From Orbicella faveolata (Eukaryota; Cnidaria; Anthozoa; Scleractinia; Merulinidae): a stretch of 64,000 nt of DNA. A model generated the notes under the pieces. The model had not been told where the DNA came from. It saw nothing but the letters and a program-made list of their open reading frames with translations, and searched no databases. The DNA is taken from positions 1,969,025 through 2,033,024 of the forward strand of contig NW_018148848.1 of NCBI RefSeq assembly GCF_002042975.1, written 5' to 3'. Of this stretch, positions 35,601-48,900 are shown in pieces; position 1 is the first letter of the stretch; each line of letters opens with the position of its first letter. Made by a program: the position numbers and the translations under genes.

Positions 35601-38600
35601 TGAGGCCTTTATTGTTTACGATTTTGATTACTAGACTCAGTAGGGTGTGTGATCAGATGACTCCTGAAGATATTCAAACAAGGGGCAAACAGATAGTCAG
35701 AAAAATTTTGTTGTTCTCTTGAATGAAGCGCGTCCATGACTTTCTCGCCTAAAAGAACCGAGTGTACAACAGAAAAAAATCCTTTCATTGTTTCGCGCAA
35801 GTTAACCAACCCAGTGTCGATTCAATCGCAAAAAGTTCGTTCAAACAATCAAATATTGTTGTTTTGTATTTCTTATGAAATGACTCTGTTTTTTGTCTTG
35901 TATCGGCTAACTTGGTTTTGTTTCGACAAATTTGATTTATAGGCAGGCGTTCTACGTTATGGAGTGATCATTTTTTCAGTCTGGACAGTTTTCATTGCTC
36001 CATTATCCATCGTGTTGTTGGAATTGAGTTAATCCAAGTCTCTTCAATCTCTTCAATGTCTTCTCCAAGTATTCCGTCAATTCTCTTATCACTCAATTCA
36101 ATATTTCACTCCGAAAACGTGTAATATTCTACAGCTCACAGTTTTCAGGAACATGATGAAGTTTTTACTTGTCCATCCTTTAGTTGAAGAGACTAGCCAA
36201 ATAAAAGACGTGGAAAATAAAACCGTCGCGAAAACCAGGAAAAAACCTTATGTTTATTGATATTTGACAAACTCTATTCTGTTGATTGTGTTCAGTTTTC
36301 CATTATCAGTTCAACGGATCGAAAACTTGGCCTTTCATTCAAATATAATTCAAGCTATTTTTAGGTGACAGTAAAAGATACCAACCCTTAATTCTCGGTA
36401 ACATCAAGGCTTACGCCAGGAGAGAGAAAAAAATTCATCCTGTTTGGGTTCTATTGGTGTTTATCAGACATCAAAAAGTCACTTTAATTCATTGAAAGTG
36501 AAGTTTACTCTGTAGAAATATTTAGAATTTTTTCTTCCCTTTCTTTCTTTTGAGGTAACAAGTGGAACAGTGTACGATGGACTTCAGTAGCTTTTTCAAA
36601 GTGCGAATGAAATGTGCAAAGCTCCAGAGAATAAGTTACTTAGTATACCCTTTTTTTTGTTGGCATCGCCTGGAAATCTTTCTTTAAATGAGAAATGCCT
36701 ACAAATGTATCAGTATAACAAGACAATGAATTACATAGAGTGTTATATTTGGATATGTTTTTCTGTTACGATATCCATATTTATCAGCCGTGGGCTCATG
36801 ACATTTTATTTCTGTGGTATTTCACCCTGGCAGACTTCTATCAACGAGTTTAATTCACAATCGGTAACGAATTAAACCGAATGAAAGAAAAACTTATATA
36901 CACCATTGAAAAAAGTCAAGTTAAAAAGACTTCAAATCATTTAGCGAACTCTTAGTTATGTGAACTGAATCGTTTGAAACTTGCGGCTGTTTACATCTGC
37001 TCATCAGTTCACTAGACAGTGTTGAGGCTTTAAAGTCGCATGACGGTCCATTTCCTTGGGTGTTCTTGGCCTTCTTGAGAATTTTAATTATGCAGTAATA
37101 TCTCTAAATCTTCCTCCCAACCATCGGGGAACCTGAAAACGTCGCCATTTAATATGTGGAAGACTTGCTGCCACTGCCCACCTAATTTCGAATAGTGTAC
37201 GATTGCAAAGGCAATCCTATTACAGCATTTGCATCACTAGTTTACTAGTAAAATTCCACTGACAACCATAGAGACACAGAGCTAGTACATCTCTTGATAA
37301 TCGAAATAAACGAGTGATTTTCCGTTCTCTATAGTAACACTGGCAAAGTTTGAGAAAACTTGGAAAAACAGTGGAATGAAACATTCCCCTGCGGCACGTG
37401 TTTCGACATTGTTCCTCGTTCTCCCAAACTTCCACCCGTATATTTATGACTCTACAAACCAACATCGGAAATGCATGACCCTTAACATTTCTAAAGTATG
37501 ATTAACGCATAATTTTTTTTTGACAATATCAATGTAAAAAGTCAAACAGGTGCGAGAATGAATTCTGTCCCCCTACTAACAGAACAACCATGTAATGAGA
37601 AGTCATCAAATCCTTATTGCGGTATTTTGACATTCATTATTATGCATTGAGGTAAATATTTCACATCCTTTATGCAGGATGTTATTGTTTCTCCAGTTTA
37701 TTTAACATATGTTCCTCTCCGCCTTTGCTCTGAAAGAAACACTTTTTGAATGTAGAATTACCAAAATTTAAAACGAAATAAACTTTATTAACAACTAACG
37801 AGGACACATCCTTCCACAAATTGTTTATTGGGTCTTTTCTCCAGCATTGATAAATTGATAGCGGTAGAAATTATAAAAAAAAATTATAAATAAATAAAAA
37901 TAACTGCAATTTAGAGCCAGGGTTGAAATCTATTGCTTTTGCAAAACAGTGATCAATATTTTAGGCGCTGAGCTCATGCTAGAAAGACCATTTTATCTCA
38001 GTAAGGAGATATGTGCTATTTGAAGTCTTTATTGATACAAATGACTTGAATCAAATGTGATGACAAAGAGCAATGCCTGCCAAGTTTATGAAGGTTATGT
38101 CGCATCTGACCCAAAATACCTGTTGCTGTTATTGAAGTCTTCTGGTACCTTAACAGCCCTTTTTGCCGCTCTGAGATGATCATTATAGCTCAATATTTGC
38201 GAGAATAATCTTAGTTTGTTTTTATAGCAAGTATTTCAAAACAAAATTTTGACCATGCCTGAGCTTTGCGGTGTCTTTGAAAATACTATCGCCATTCTTC
38301 AAAACAATGCTTGCGTCGCGTTTCCAACTCTTAAATTGCAATTCATGCCTCAAGCTAAATTGCTACGGAAAAACGTTAAACCTATTATAGGTTTATTTTA
38401 ACTTCGTTGCGAAGACTTTAATTTCTAAATTCTATAGCCGTGAAGTATGGCTTTACGCCTCATATTATGTAAAGCACCAGTTGGTTGCCTTAATTCCAAA
38501 CTTATCCGAATCGCTGACAAGGTCATTTATAATATTACAGTCGTTTCGATGAACTGTTGTTGAAACTACGGAAATGATATTTCACGGATCAAATATTTTA

Positions 38601-40779
38601 CAGAAAACAGTACTGCATTCAATCAAAAGAGGCCGTTATCTCTAACTCATATCTCCCTGAATTCCATTTTTTCTGTTAACTGAATAATTATTTTCCTTCT
38701 TACTAAACCTATGGTAAGTTAACGACCCACAGATGATCAGATTTGAAGTTATCGAAAATTCGTGTTAATCTCGCGTTTTTCAGACGATTTAATTAAATCA
38801 CGCTCCCTATAATTAAGTATAATCTAATTAAACACATATAAACACAATTTTTAACTTAATTTCGGAGCAATTTTGCCGAAGGCCAAAAACTGCAAGTTTC
38901 TATTTCTGCTGCATCTGAAAGGTTAAAGACGCAAACTAGAACCATACAATTTAACTTGAGCGTATTTTCGAAAAGTGCTTTGCCTCTTTGGTGGTAAGTT
39001 AATCATATTTCTTTAATTTGGTTCTTAAAATTGTAGTCTGCGTTTTCAGATATGAAAAAAAGTATTTGGGTAAGTTGTCATTCCTTGTGGTGAATTCGGC
39101 CGTTGGCGATTTTAGCAAACACGACAAAGAGAATCCATAGATCACTGCAAGCTCACTAGTACACCACGTGCATAGACAGGAAAAAGGTTTTCTTTGTATT
39201 CTCCTCGGAAGCCTGTTTGAATTCAGATACAAATAAAAGCAGTAATATCATCATGAACTTTCTATTTACCATCCTACAATCATAATATATTCCATTACAT
39301 TTGCATAGAAGGAATCACTTCATATTTTGCGTTTTGTTTGGTACGCTACTAAGCAATGAATTGTGTAAATATCCAGTCCTGCATAGTGAAATCGGTTAAG
39401 ATGTCTTGGTTTTAAATCAGCATCGCTTCATTTGCTTTGTGTTTTTCACTCGAATCTTTTCAAAGGATTTTTGAAAGAAACTTAGGTTAAGGTGTTGAAG
39501 CCACAGAAACCAACAAAATGAGACTTTGATTGACATCAATTTACTAACCAGCCTTTCTTCTTCAACGTAATGAAGTAGATATTAAAAATGCTACGACATG
39601 ACGTATGCAGTGGGCTTGGACTAAAACAGTGGATACAAAATGTTAGTCTTGGCGACAAGAGACCCAAGAGTGAATTTAGCATTTCTAATTAACATTTAAA
39701 ACTTGGTCTTTAAAATTACATCATGTGTCAGCTTATTCGCATTCTATGGAATACCAGATTGCCTCAAAGCATTAAATAAGATCCTGTTCAACGCCAAGAT
39801 ATAAGAAATGCCAACTTTAAGATCATGGAAATGGATTTGCCCGCCGCAAACGACGATTACATTGCATGATTAATCTGTTGCGCCAATTACCGACGGAAAT
39901 GATCGGGACTCACTTGATGTAATAATAATGCCGAAAGCCACGTCCTAAAAGACAACGAGATGTAATTCTTCGGGCCGTATGCGCTCAATAACATCGTAAC
40001 ACTTCGGTTAAAATGCAATAATCAGGAGATTAAAACATTTAAACTCGATTTTTTATGACTGTAGACATTTGTAGTTTACTGACCCAGTAAGTTTGAGTTT
40101 TGAGGATTTTATTGGCATGGTTATAATGCACGTGGGATACTCACGCATTTAGAACAGGCAAAATGCAATGAAAACGAATCATAGATATACATAGATATCT
40201 CTGGAAGAAATGACTACCAGCTGGTCTTTCGCCATACACGAGTCATTCTCCTAGTATGTTGACGCACTGCCCGTTTTGCATGCCATTCACATGATTTTAC
40301 GTGGCTTTTGTGATTACTATTACTCAAGTTGTGCTCCGTTTAATCACTGTTTAATGGTTTGTTCGCTTATAAATTTCCCTAAACTCGAGTGAGTGACTCT
40401 TCGCGCATTCGCGTCTTTTAGGAATCCGCTGACCGAATGAAATGAAGACACTGGCACAGTGTTTTGTGTAAACAGTGAATTAACTTCCTGTTGACTCTGG
40501 CTAGGCTGTCCTCTCAAGCTCAATAGTGAAGAATAAACACTTGCTTTGATCTTGAGTTGGAGTCTACACCACATTTCATGAAATATCAGTGCAACAGCAA
40601 GACAAATTATATATTTTTAATAACCGGTTTTCTTTTGCGACGCATCAATATTTTGTCGTCTATTTCCTGTCAAAAACACCAAAATGCCGACTTAGAACAG
40701 AGAAAATTTACGTGAAACGCAGCTCAACGGCAACTCGACAGAAAGTGTTTATTTATTTTTATTTTTATTTTGTTTTTAG
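29650..40779. other. Gene-poor stretch
   Basis: About 11 kb of AT-rich DNA with no recognised gene. One segment, 30385-30462, is exon-like: flanked by AG and GT, 78 nt, open in phase 1-1, reading TIGEAKKVEKTGTKEYILTR. A locally GC-richer patch lies at 31080-31260 and may be an old transposon. Simple AT or pyrimidine tracts are at 32195-32290 and an (ATTC)-like tract is at 32500-32545. Nothing else stands out. Confidence 0.4.
30385..30462 (+). other. Candidate orphan exon
   Basis: Preceded by ttatcaattatcag and followed by gtgaca. The 78 nt are open in the phase-1 frame (D/TIGEAKKVEKTGTKEYILTR…), highly charged. No neighbouring partner exon was found, so this may be chance. Confidence 0.25.
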
Positions 40780-41271
40780 AGTAGTCATAGATGGGGTTTG
40801 TTCAGAAAAACAGCAGTTGTATTGTGGTACGTACTCAATGGAGGAAGATATTTTGTGCTCGGTCCTCTATGGAGGGAGTAGTATTTTCACGTGTAAACCC
40901 GCGGTAATGGCATCATGGCACCCTGTAACTATCGTTTTTTCGTTTGATTGCTTTTCTTGTCACCTGGCCTAAGCAATCAGCCAAAGACATCCGTTTGCAA
41001 AAGTCATCAGAAGATGATTGTTCTCCTAATCTAGAGAAGGTGTGTTGTTTGTGCATTTGCCTGTACACGGGTCGTCTGATGTACATTGTAGTTTTATCTT
41101 AGTGCAGTTTACCTAATGTTTCTTCTAGTTAAACATCATGTTTTTATATAGAGGAAATAGTTGCCAGCAGTACGTATGAGACAACAAGAACCTCGTACTG
41201 TGAGTTTGTCGAAGGCATTTGCCAGATTCCTGTATGCCTTGAAAAAACAGATCGCGAAAGTGAAGATAAAG
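40780..41271 (+). other. Candidate pair of exons, unknown gene
   Basis: Two segments have good splice borders and compatible phases: 40780-40826 (after tgtttttag, before gtacgt; VVIDGVCSEKQQLYC) and 41152-41271 (after tttttatatag, before gtgcgt; 120 nt, phase 1-1, with CEFVEGICQIPVC). Joined in phase 1 they give a cysteine-containing peptide of about 55 residues. No start, stop or further exon was identified, and I do not recognise the sequence. They could belong to an unrecognised extracellular protein. Confidence 0.3.
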
Positions 41272-43256
41272 GTGCGTTCTTGGTTGATTGTCTGAGCGAT
41301 AAGACAGGTCATCATTTTGAATATCGGCTTTTTCGAAACGACTGTTTCCGCGATACGGCGGCTGTACGTAACACGTATGGTGTAATGTAAACAGTGATAA
41401 AGAAAAAAGCATGCTTGGTACTGGGGAGAGGCACAAATTTGAAAGACATGTTTTCTTAAGTGCTACGAATGATGCGACAAGGCGAGTCTCTGAACTATCT
41501 CAGACGTTGTGCTTGATCATAAACCCAATAGAACGGTCTGTCCTTGATTGTCTTGTGCCAGTAATATATTCTTTATACTGTTTGTGGTGAGGTACAACAA
41601 AACCGTAAGTAATTGTTCCTTGTTGGCGCGCGGATGTTACGCAAGATAAATCGCGCTGTTTAAAAGAGACTCTGCAGGCATGCGGCGAGCACTTTAGTCT
41701 AAGTCGTGCAAAAGACTCGCGAACTGAAAGTGTCATACCTGTGGTATGCAGCTTTGCAACGTCGGATTATATGACTTTATTTGTGCAAGTTCAAGTGGTT
41801 ATTCCACGATATCCCAGAAAGGGCAACATGAGCAGTGTCAGGGGGATGGGGATTCGAATTGAACTTTGCTGCCCCGAAACTTCTTTCACCGTAATCAGAG
41901 ATCTTACAGGCATTATGTTGAGGCAGCTCATAGAAAATCAAAAAGCATAAATGCGCGGGAATTCGTTTCAAGAATGTCACTTCCAAGCTCGTGAATTAAT
42001 TCTTTCATCATAAGGAGTAATTTATCTAAGCTCTTAAATGAACTTACAGTTACAACAACATGTGCTGTTCTGGAAAGACCTGGAAAGGCCGTGATGATGC
42101 CTATCAAGAGAGAGTGAAGTGGTATGGCAGGAGCTTGAAAGGGATAAAAATATACTAACCCAAATTAACGTGAGAGTTTTATACGATAGTGAATACATGT
42201 ACTAACCTAACAAAAGTATCATAAATAGCATATTTGTAATAGCAGGTATCAATGTACCATTGTTAATTGGCGATGACAAATTAAGGTTTTGTGACAAAAC
42301 AAGAAACGAACAAACAAAACAGCAAAGAGCATTTTACTTCAATTTATTGAAATTGAACATAATTGAGTTTGGAACGCATTTTATCGAATGTCTCTCTTCT
42401 CATCTTTAAACAGACCGGTTCAATCCAGATAAGTCGTCTCCTTTATTGACCTTTACACCTTACCAAATTCTTTTGTTTCATTTTATCGTTTGCCAATAAG
42501 AACCTTTTATTTACAGCATTCATTTTCTAAAGTGAATATTTATTTATCGTATATTATATAACATTATAGGATCTGCAAGACCAGTGTTATAAACTGAACC
42601 CGGATAAGTGGTCAGGGAAATAACAGTGTCATTGTCTACCGTCACTGGCATGATGGCAATGTGTGCTATGTGCAATTTCAACACACACATTTTGATAATT
42701 AAAGCTTTGATACTAGTTAGCACGAGCTGTTTTATAAAAACGCTGACAAGTGGTTAAGGAAAATAAGAATCATTGTGCATAATCTAACTCTACCCCATTG
42801 GCACACTTTCAATGTGCACTTTGCTAATTAACACTTAATGAGGAAAGGCTTGTTTGAGTTAACCACTCATTTCTGAGACCTTATCCGAGGAAGACACGAC
42901 ATGTCAAACTCATTTAATTACTGACCACATTCATCGTGAATTCAGTGCGTAACTGGAAAATCGCACATTTACATAGAGAGAACTGACACACACCTACACC
43001 CGAGCAGGGTGTTGTATTTTGTCCGTGATTATGTTGATTTCTGATAATTAGATGTGAGGAAAATAACAGCTCATAAACATTATTTCTTATTTCAGAAACA
43101 GCACAAGAACAATCTTTAGAAAGAAGCCGATACTTTGAAGTTTGAATATCTGTCGTTCGAATGTTTTTCAAGCGTAGGTGTTGTGCTTGTGCTTCGCTCT
43201 AGAGAATAATAAGTTCTTTATTATAAACACATGCCGCCATAGGTTTCTTTGTTTGC
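41272..43256. other. Intergenic, no gene seen
   Basis: AT-rich DNA. The open frame at 41741-41950 has no clear domain and no supporting splice sites. No RNA gene recognised. Confidence 0.4.
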
Positions 43257-43264
43257 CTATGTTT

Positions 43265-43616
43265 GGCTATCTTTAAAACGGGGAACGGGGAATCGGGGAA
43301 TCGGGGAATCGGGGAATCGGGGAATCTTTAAAATGGGGAATCTTTAAAAGCGGGAATCTTTAAAATGGGGAATCTTTAAAAGCGGGAATCTTTAAAATGG
43401 GGAATCNNNNNNNNNNNNNNNNNNNNNNNNNNNNNNNNNNNNNNNNNNNNNNNNNNNNNNNNNNNNNNNNNNNNNNNNNNNNNNNNNNNNNNNNCCCGTT
43501 CCCCGTTCCCCGTTCCCCGTTCCCCGTTCCCCGTTCCCCGTTCCCCGTTCTCCGTTCCCCGTTCCCCGTTCCCCGTTCCCATTCTCCGTTCCCCGTTCCT
43601 CGTTTTAAAGATAGCC
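43265..43616. mobile_element. Palindromic GGGAAC satellite element with assembly gap
   Basis: Bounded by perfect 8-bp duplications CTATGTTT at 43257-43264 and 43617-43624. Terminal inverted repeats are ggctatctttaaaacgggga and the reverse complement of cctcgttttaaagatagcc. The left arm holds ggggaatc and ggggaatctttaaaa repeats; the right arm holds ccccgtt repeats, the opposite orientation. The centre (43407-43494) is 88 unknown bases. It looks like a hAT-type MITE whose interior expanded into an inverted hexamer/octamer satellite. Open frames predicted across the Ns are artefacts. Confidence 0.7.
43407..43494. other. Assembly gap (88 N)
   Basis: Run of N inside the palindromic satellite. 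True length is unknown; the hairpin and low complexity probably stopped the assembly. Confidence 0.98.
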
Positions 43617-43624
43617 CTATGTTT

Positions 43625-44772
43625 TTGGTCTCAGTTGTGCAAAACAAATTACCAGTCACACATTAAAACAAAGCTAATCTGTGTTTCGAAAAGAAGATAG
43701 CTCTAAGAGAGGGCGTAATTTGGCCGTGGTGCCTTTGGGTCTAGTCAGGCTTTTAAACTTTACAAGACGTATGATGATGCAGAACTGACAGCTTTACAAG
43801 ACGTGGGTCCAACCTAGCTTTCAAGTTATTTTGGTTATCACTGCACCATCAACATTTAACCACTCTTCTCTAAAGTAAAGTAAACTTTATTTTAACAGGG
43901 TGGCCCGTTCAGCTTAAAGGCTGGTATCCATTGGGGCCCTGTTTAAATTTAGCATATATTTATTCATAATTAATACCAGAAATGATTCACCGATCAACAC
44001 CATTTGTCTCTAGTGATAAAATCCTCAACTCTTTTCACTTCTGTGCTGCACTGTGCATTGAAATTGTGAGGAGAAAGTAGATTAAGATCATTTTTGGGTC
44101 TCGAAAGTTACGAAGTGTAAAAAGGGATCTTTATAGCCTCATTAACGGTGTTTATTTCTTTTGTATCCAATTTAGCTGCACCGGCTATAGCCTTAGAATT
44201 AATTTACAACCTTCCCAGATGTGGTACAGTCAGCAAATCATTGTCTTAATTCTTTGCCAGATCCACTTGTGGAAATCTATTTCAGAGAGCAGGTAAATAC
44301 TATGATTTCATCGAGTGCCACTTTTAAGCATCTATTTTTCAGGATAATGTTAGAGAGAAAATAGCATTGTTGATGGGAAAAATATTTTCATTCTAAAACG
44401 GTTCTATCTTTGTAACATGCTCGAGTAATTTTCCATCGGTGTGCTTGTTTATTCTCCAATTAAGCAATATTCTTCGCAGAAATACGGCCGTGTGTTGATT
44501 TAGGCAAGATGTTGTCGTACTGTGAACAAGTGAAAACTATTTCAAGTTGAACAAAACCTTGACGACTTTGCATTTTTATTCTTTCACTCGTGCACTTCTG
44601 AAAGCCTTTGTTTGTTGTAAATGACTGACAGCATCGTGACAGTAACGCCTTCAGCCGATACAGCCACCTGACAAGAAAATACAAAATCACAAATGATTTT
44701 TTTTTTGTAAGATTCACTGTCATTTTCAACCAAACGTACCACTTAATCGGTGTTATACAAAAGCTAGGGTGT

Positions 44773-44808
<36 letters not shown>

Positions 44809-45913
44809 ATGACAGATAGTCAGCAAGACGCCGAGATGACCATAAGCCCCAGTGGAATAAAAATAAAAACGCGCACGCTTACCATATCTGTAGAACATGG
44901 TATAATTGCTCATGTATCATGATGCTTAAGCCAATGAAAACTCTTGAATTGTATTATGCATGCGATGATCCAGTTTTGAACAAGAATACTACTAATTATT
45001 GCAATGGACCAAACAAAATGGGTCCTCTTAGGAATTTGGGAGGCAAGATAGATTGACAGCAGATGGCGTGTTCTGCCAACTGCTCGTAGTCAGTATAACA
45101 CGTCTTAAAATTTCTTCAGGTCCTTAACGGATACCAAGAAGAAGAACGAAACCAAACCCGCCAAACATGATGTACATTTTATGCACAGGTAAGACGAATT
45201 TTTCATTTCAAACCTAACACCTAATACACATTCCAGGTTGCAATTTGTATACAATTTGTAAGTGTAGCTTTAAATTTAACTCAATGAAGAAAACCTGAGA
45301 GCTATAATAACTTGCTCCAAATCAAATCCGGCAACCATATACATATAAGCACACTCCAGTCTCTTCATGAGTAACTAGAATTTGCGAAGGCGTTCCATTA
45401 CTACAGTTTGCTAAAACAATTCTGTGTAACAAACCATCAGCCAATTAAATGAAACCTTACAGTTAAGTCGTGCCTTTGCTGTATTAACAATGGAAAGGTC
45501 GTGTTCCAAATTAAAGTATGAAGATGTAGAATATAATGACAATATGACAGTGATAATTGTTCTCAAAAGTGTGAGTGCAACAACATATCACCACCACTGT
45601 TGAAAGCTGGACTTTCTAGACTAGCCGTTTTGTACTAGAGATCGGACGTGACATTGCGTGACAAGCCGAACATTCTAGATAAGTGGTTTTGTATTGTTTT
45701 GTAACCCGGATGTGACGTTGCACGAATTGTTGTACCCCCCTGTAGGGGTTGTAGAAACATGTGCTCGAAGAATAAATATGGAGTCCAAACAACCACCACC
45801 ACAACCTTAACAACCACAGCAACAGCAACAAAAAGAAAATAAAGATTAATTATCTCCTAACCATCTTGCATCGGTACGTCGGCAAATAATGTTGAATACA
45901 ATCCTTCTTGTAG
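43625..45913. other. Upstream region of the Cys-loop receptor gene
   Basis: Probably contains the promoter and first exon(s). One candidate, ending at 45188 before gtaaga (MMYILCT…), ends in phase 1, which does not join the phase-2 acceptor at 45914. So the true signal-peptide exon remains unplaced. A partial tandem duplication of a ttttgta…cgtgac(a/g)ttgc motif lies at about 45628-45730. Confidence 0.4.
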
Positions 45914-48900
45914 GAAAACTGTTCGAAGTATCCACCCCCACTCTAACCTGACTCGAATGATTCTTGGGAACGTGTCTGTGGCAGATGCTGTGGAAATCTC
46001 GTATGTATATGCTCATTTGTTCCTTTGATTTGTATTTTTAATTTCTCTATAACATGTTCACAATTATAAATCTCGCCCCTCCATTGCTGGCAGGTTTGTG
46101 CTTTGCATGTGACCCTAACAGCTTAAGATATGTTGAGAACCGAGGAAATTATATTATCAGAGTTAATCCACTGAGTTTGTCTTCACTCCTGGGAAACTCA
46201 AGAGTAGACAATAATGGAAGTGTGCGAAAGATTAACTTTCAAACAGCAACCAAAGGAACCCGGCTCGAGGTTCCAAAGGCGACTATTTTTTTCTCTCTTT
46301 CCTTTTACCAATGTGCAAGGGTTTCCACCCCAAAAAACTCCGATTAGACAAGCTGATTTAAACACGGTCTTGGGGAGAAATAACTGAAGTGTACACGTCT
46401 CCCAGATAGTCCGCAATTCTCCTAGCAACTGTCTTGCGTCTTGAGTTGAGGCGTTTTCCTGAGATGATCCGATCCGTCATTCTGAGTCATTACCTGAAGC
46501 ATTCCAATTGTTAGCAGGTCAGAGTTTACGTCACTTGTACCGATAATCAGACGATCCATGTTTTCTTTTTCTTGCTTCTTTCCAGGGATGTGAAGACGTC
46601 GTCTAATAAAGAATCCGATTTGCCAGTTCTTAAAAACAATTACATGAACGAGACTTTGGCGGGGAAAGACATGTCACGCCTGTTAGATGCCGTGTTCAAA
46701 ACCTATGATAAGCGAATTAGACCCTTTTATGACGGTAGGTCATAAATCTTCAACACTGAGCTTGAAACCTCCGTAATTGTACAATATTTCTGACAATTTA
46801 TAACGAAATTGTGTGTGGTAAGAACTAGCTAAAACAGGGAAGAAGGCATTTTGTCCTTTCACCAGGGCACAACAACATAATAAAAGGACATGAAAAAGGA
46901 AAAATGCCTACTAAAGATGGGAATGAAAACTGAAGGTGGAAAGTAAATAATATTATATTCAATGAAACCCGCCCGACTTGAGACGACGATATCCTAATAA
47001 CGCAACTTACGATGTTTTATTGTAGTTAAGACACTAGATGTCCAAATGGATTTACTTATCCTGTCCTTTGGAGAACTAAGTGAAACCAATATGGTAAGGA
47101 TCGACCCATAGGCTTTAGACAAGCTACATCTTCGGAAAAATAAGCCTAGAGAATTAACGTTCACGGTGAAACTCTTCTATCTATTTATTTATTTGTCGGT
47201 TTTTTTTTTTATGTTAGTCATTGCTTCTTTGATGTTTTTCCACTTATTTACGTTATTCTAAAGCATGTTAAGGTATGGCTCAAGACCTAATTTGCATAAA
47301 TTCTCAAAGCGCTCATAGCTGTGCGAAAATGTAGCAAAAGAACTTTCAAACTTTGCAGCTTCATAAGCCCTGTTAACCTTAACTGATTTATGGCTTACGG
47401 TGTAAAATAATTTTGGTCATATGACCTGTTATCTGTTTTTCTTTTTGTCCCAACAAAAAGAATGTTAAAAATGGGCTGTCAAGATGATGAATTATGAATA
47501 TCAAACGCAGTGTGTCTGTCATTATAGGACAAGCCTTTTTATAAATGTGCTCCGTATGGTTGACTAATAATAATAATAATAATAATAATAATCGAATATT
47601 TCCTCAGGATAACCCTTCAGTACAAAGTACTGTTATCAACGGGGTCCTGCTGACAATTAAAAACTAATAAACAAGAATTATTAAGATATATAAAATAAGA
47701 TACATATTAAAAACCGTTAAAAATACAATAGAAATTACAAGTAACAATCGTCTAAGGCTTTCCTAAATAAAACTCTAGAATTAATGTTTCTTAAACTTAA
47801 AGGCAACAAATTAAAAATCGAGGCACCTAAAAATCCAGTCTGACAGTTGGTAGTTTTGTAGTTTTCCCATTGTTGCGAGCATTATGATGTAATCGGTGAA
47901 AATAGTCTTTATATGGAAAGCATGCAGTTCCATTAAGGCAGTCAAATACAAAGCAGCACGCTCTTTTTTGTAAAAAGTTATCAACAGTTAAAAATCGAAG
48001 ATCACAGTTCTGCGAACTGCATTTTGGGAAAAAAAAAGTTTTGTAAAAAGTTATCAACAGTTAAAAATCGAAGATCACAGTTCTGCGAACTGCATTTTGG
48101 GGAAATGATTTCGAGGCTTCGGGTCTCAATGGGGTGGATCATGCGTTTGCGGGACTCTGACCATCCAAGACTAGTATAGCCGCAATACGTAAATATCGGC
48201 ATAATCATCGATTGGTAAATTCGTTGGGCAGTAAAAGTATCAATACTGGAACGGATGCGCCGTAAGAGGTTCACTCTTCCTGCTGCCTTCTTGTAAATTT
48301 TTTGAAAATGAGTGTCAAAATTAAGTGTCGGGTCCAGATGCACGCCGAGGTACTTATCAAGTACCTACTACGATCTTGATTTAAAAGGATATTATCTCGA
48401 TCTTGATTTAAAAGGATATTATACAAAATAGGTCACGTGACATGCCTTATTACTTAAAAGCTTCTTAATAATAATAGATGTCATTCCATACAGGACAGAA
48501 GGAGTTGCTACGCGGTAAGTCAAGCAAGATTCGATGGTTTGCTTTTAGTTTGAGTTTGCAAATCTTGCCCAAAAATCACGTGACCAATAATAGTTAAACT
48601 TTCACAGATTTAAGCACCCTAAAATGCATTTTTCCTGACGTTTTGGTGGTTGTTAGAGCAAAACAACGTTTAAATATTTCTTAAAATCCTAAAATTGCCA
48701 GTGGAGGAGCCATTGGCTGCCTTAACATGCTTGAGATATTATTGTTTATTTTACTTTGCTTTGAATGTAACTGACTCGATATATCAACACTTCTCTTAAA
48801 AAGTTCTTACATTATCAAGGGATGTATGATCAAGTCGAAAGTATGAATGACGCATTAACTGTGATTTTTTTTTTTTTAAATTGCTTCGAAGCATGATTAT

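Noticed and set aside
41777-41986. Possible tRNA-like B-box (attcgaatcccc on the minus strand)
   Set aside because: No matching A box, acceptor stem or anticodon arm could be built around it.
43360-43666. Open frames of repeated GERGTGN/PFPVPRS residues
   Set aside because: They read across the N gap and the satellite; translation artefacts.
46054-46347. Frame starting MFTIINLAPPLLAGLCFACDP, signal-peptide-like
   Set aside because: Lies between two well-supported exons of the Cys-loop receptor. Using it would need a phase-2 donor that I could not find, so it is probably intron.
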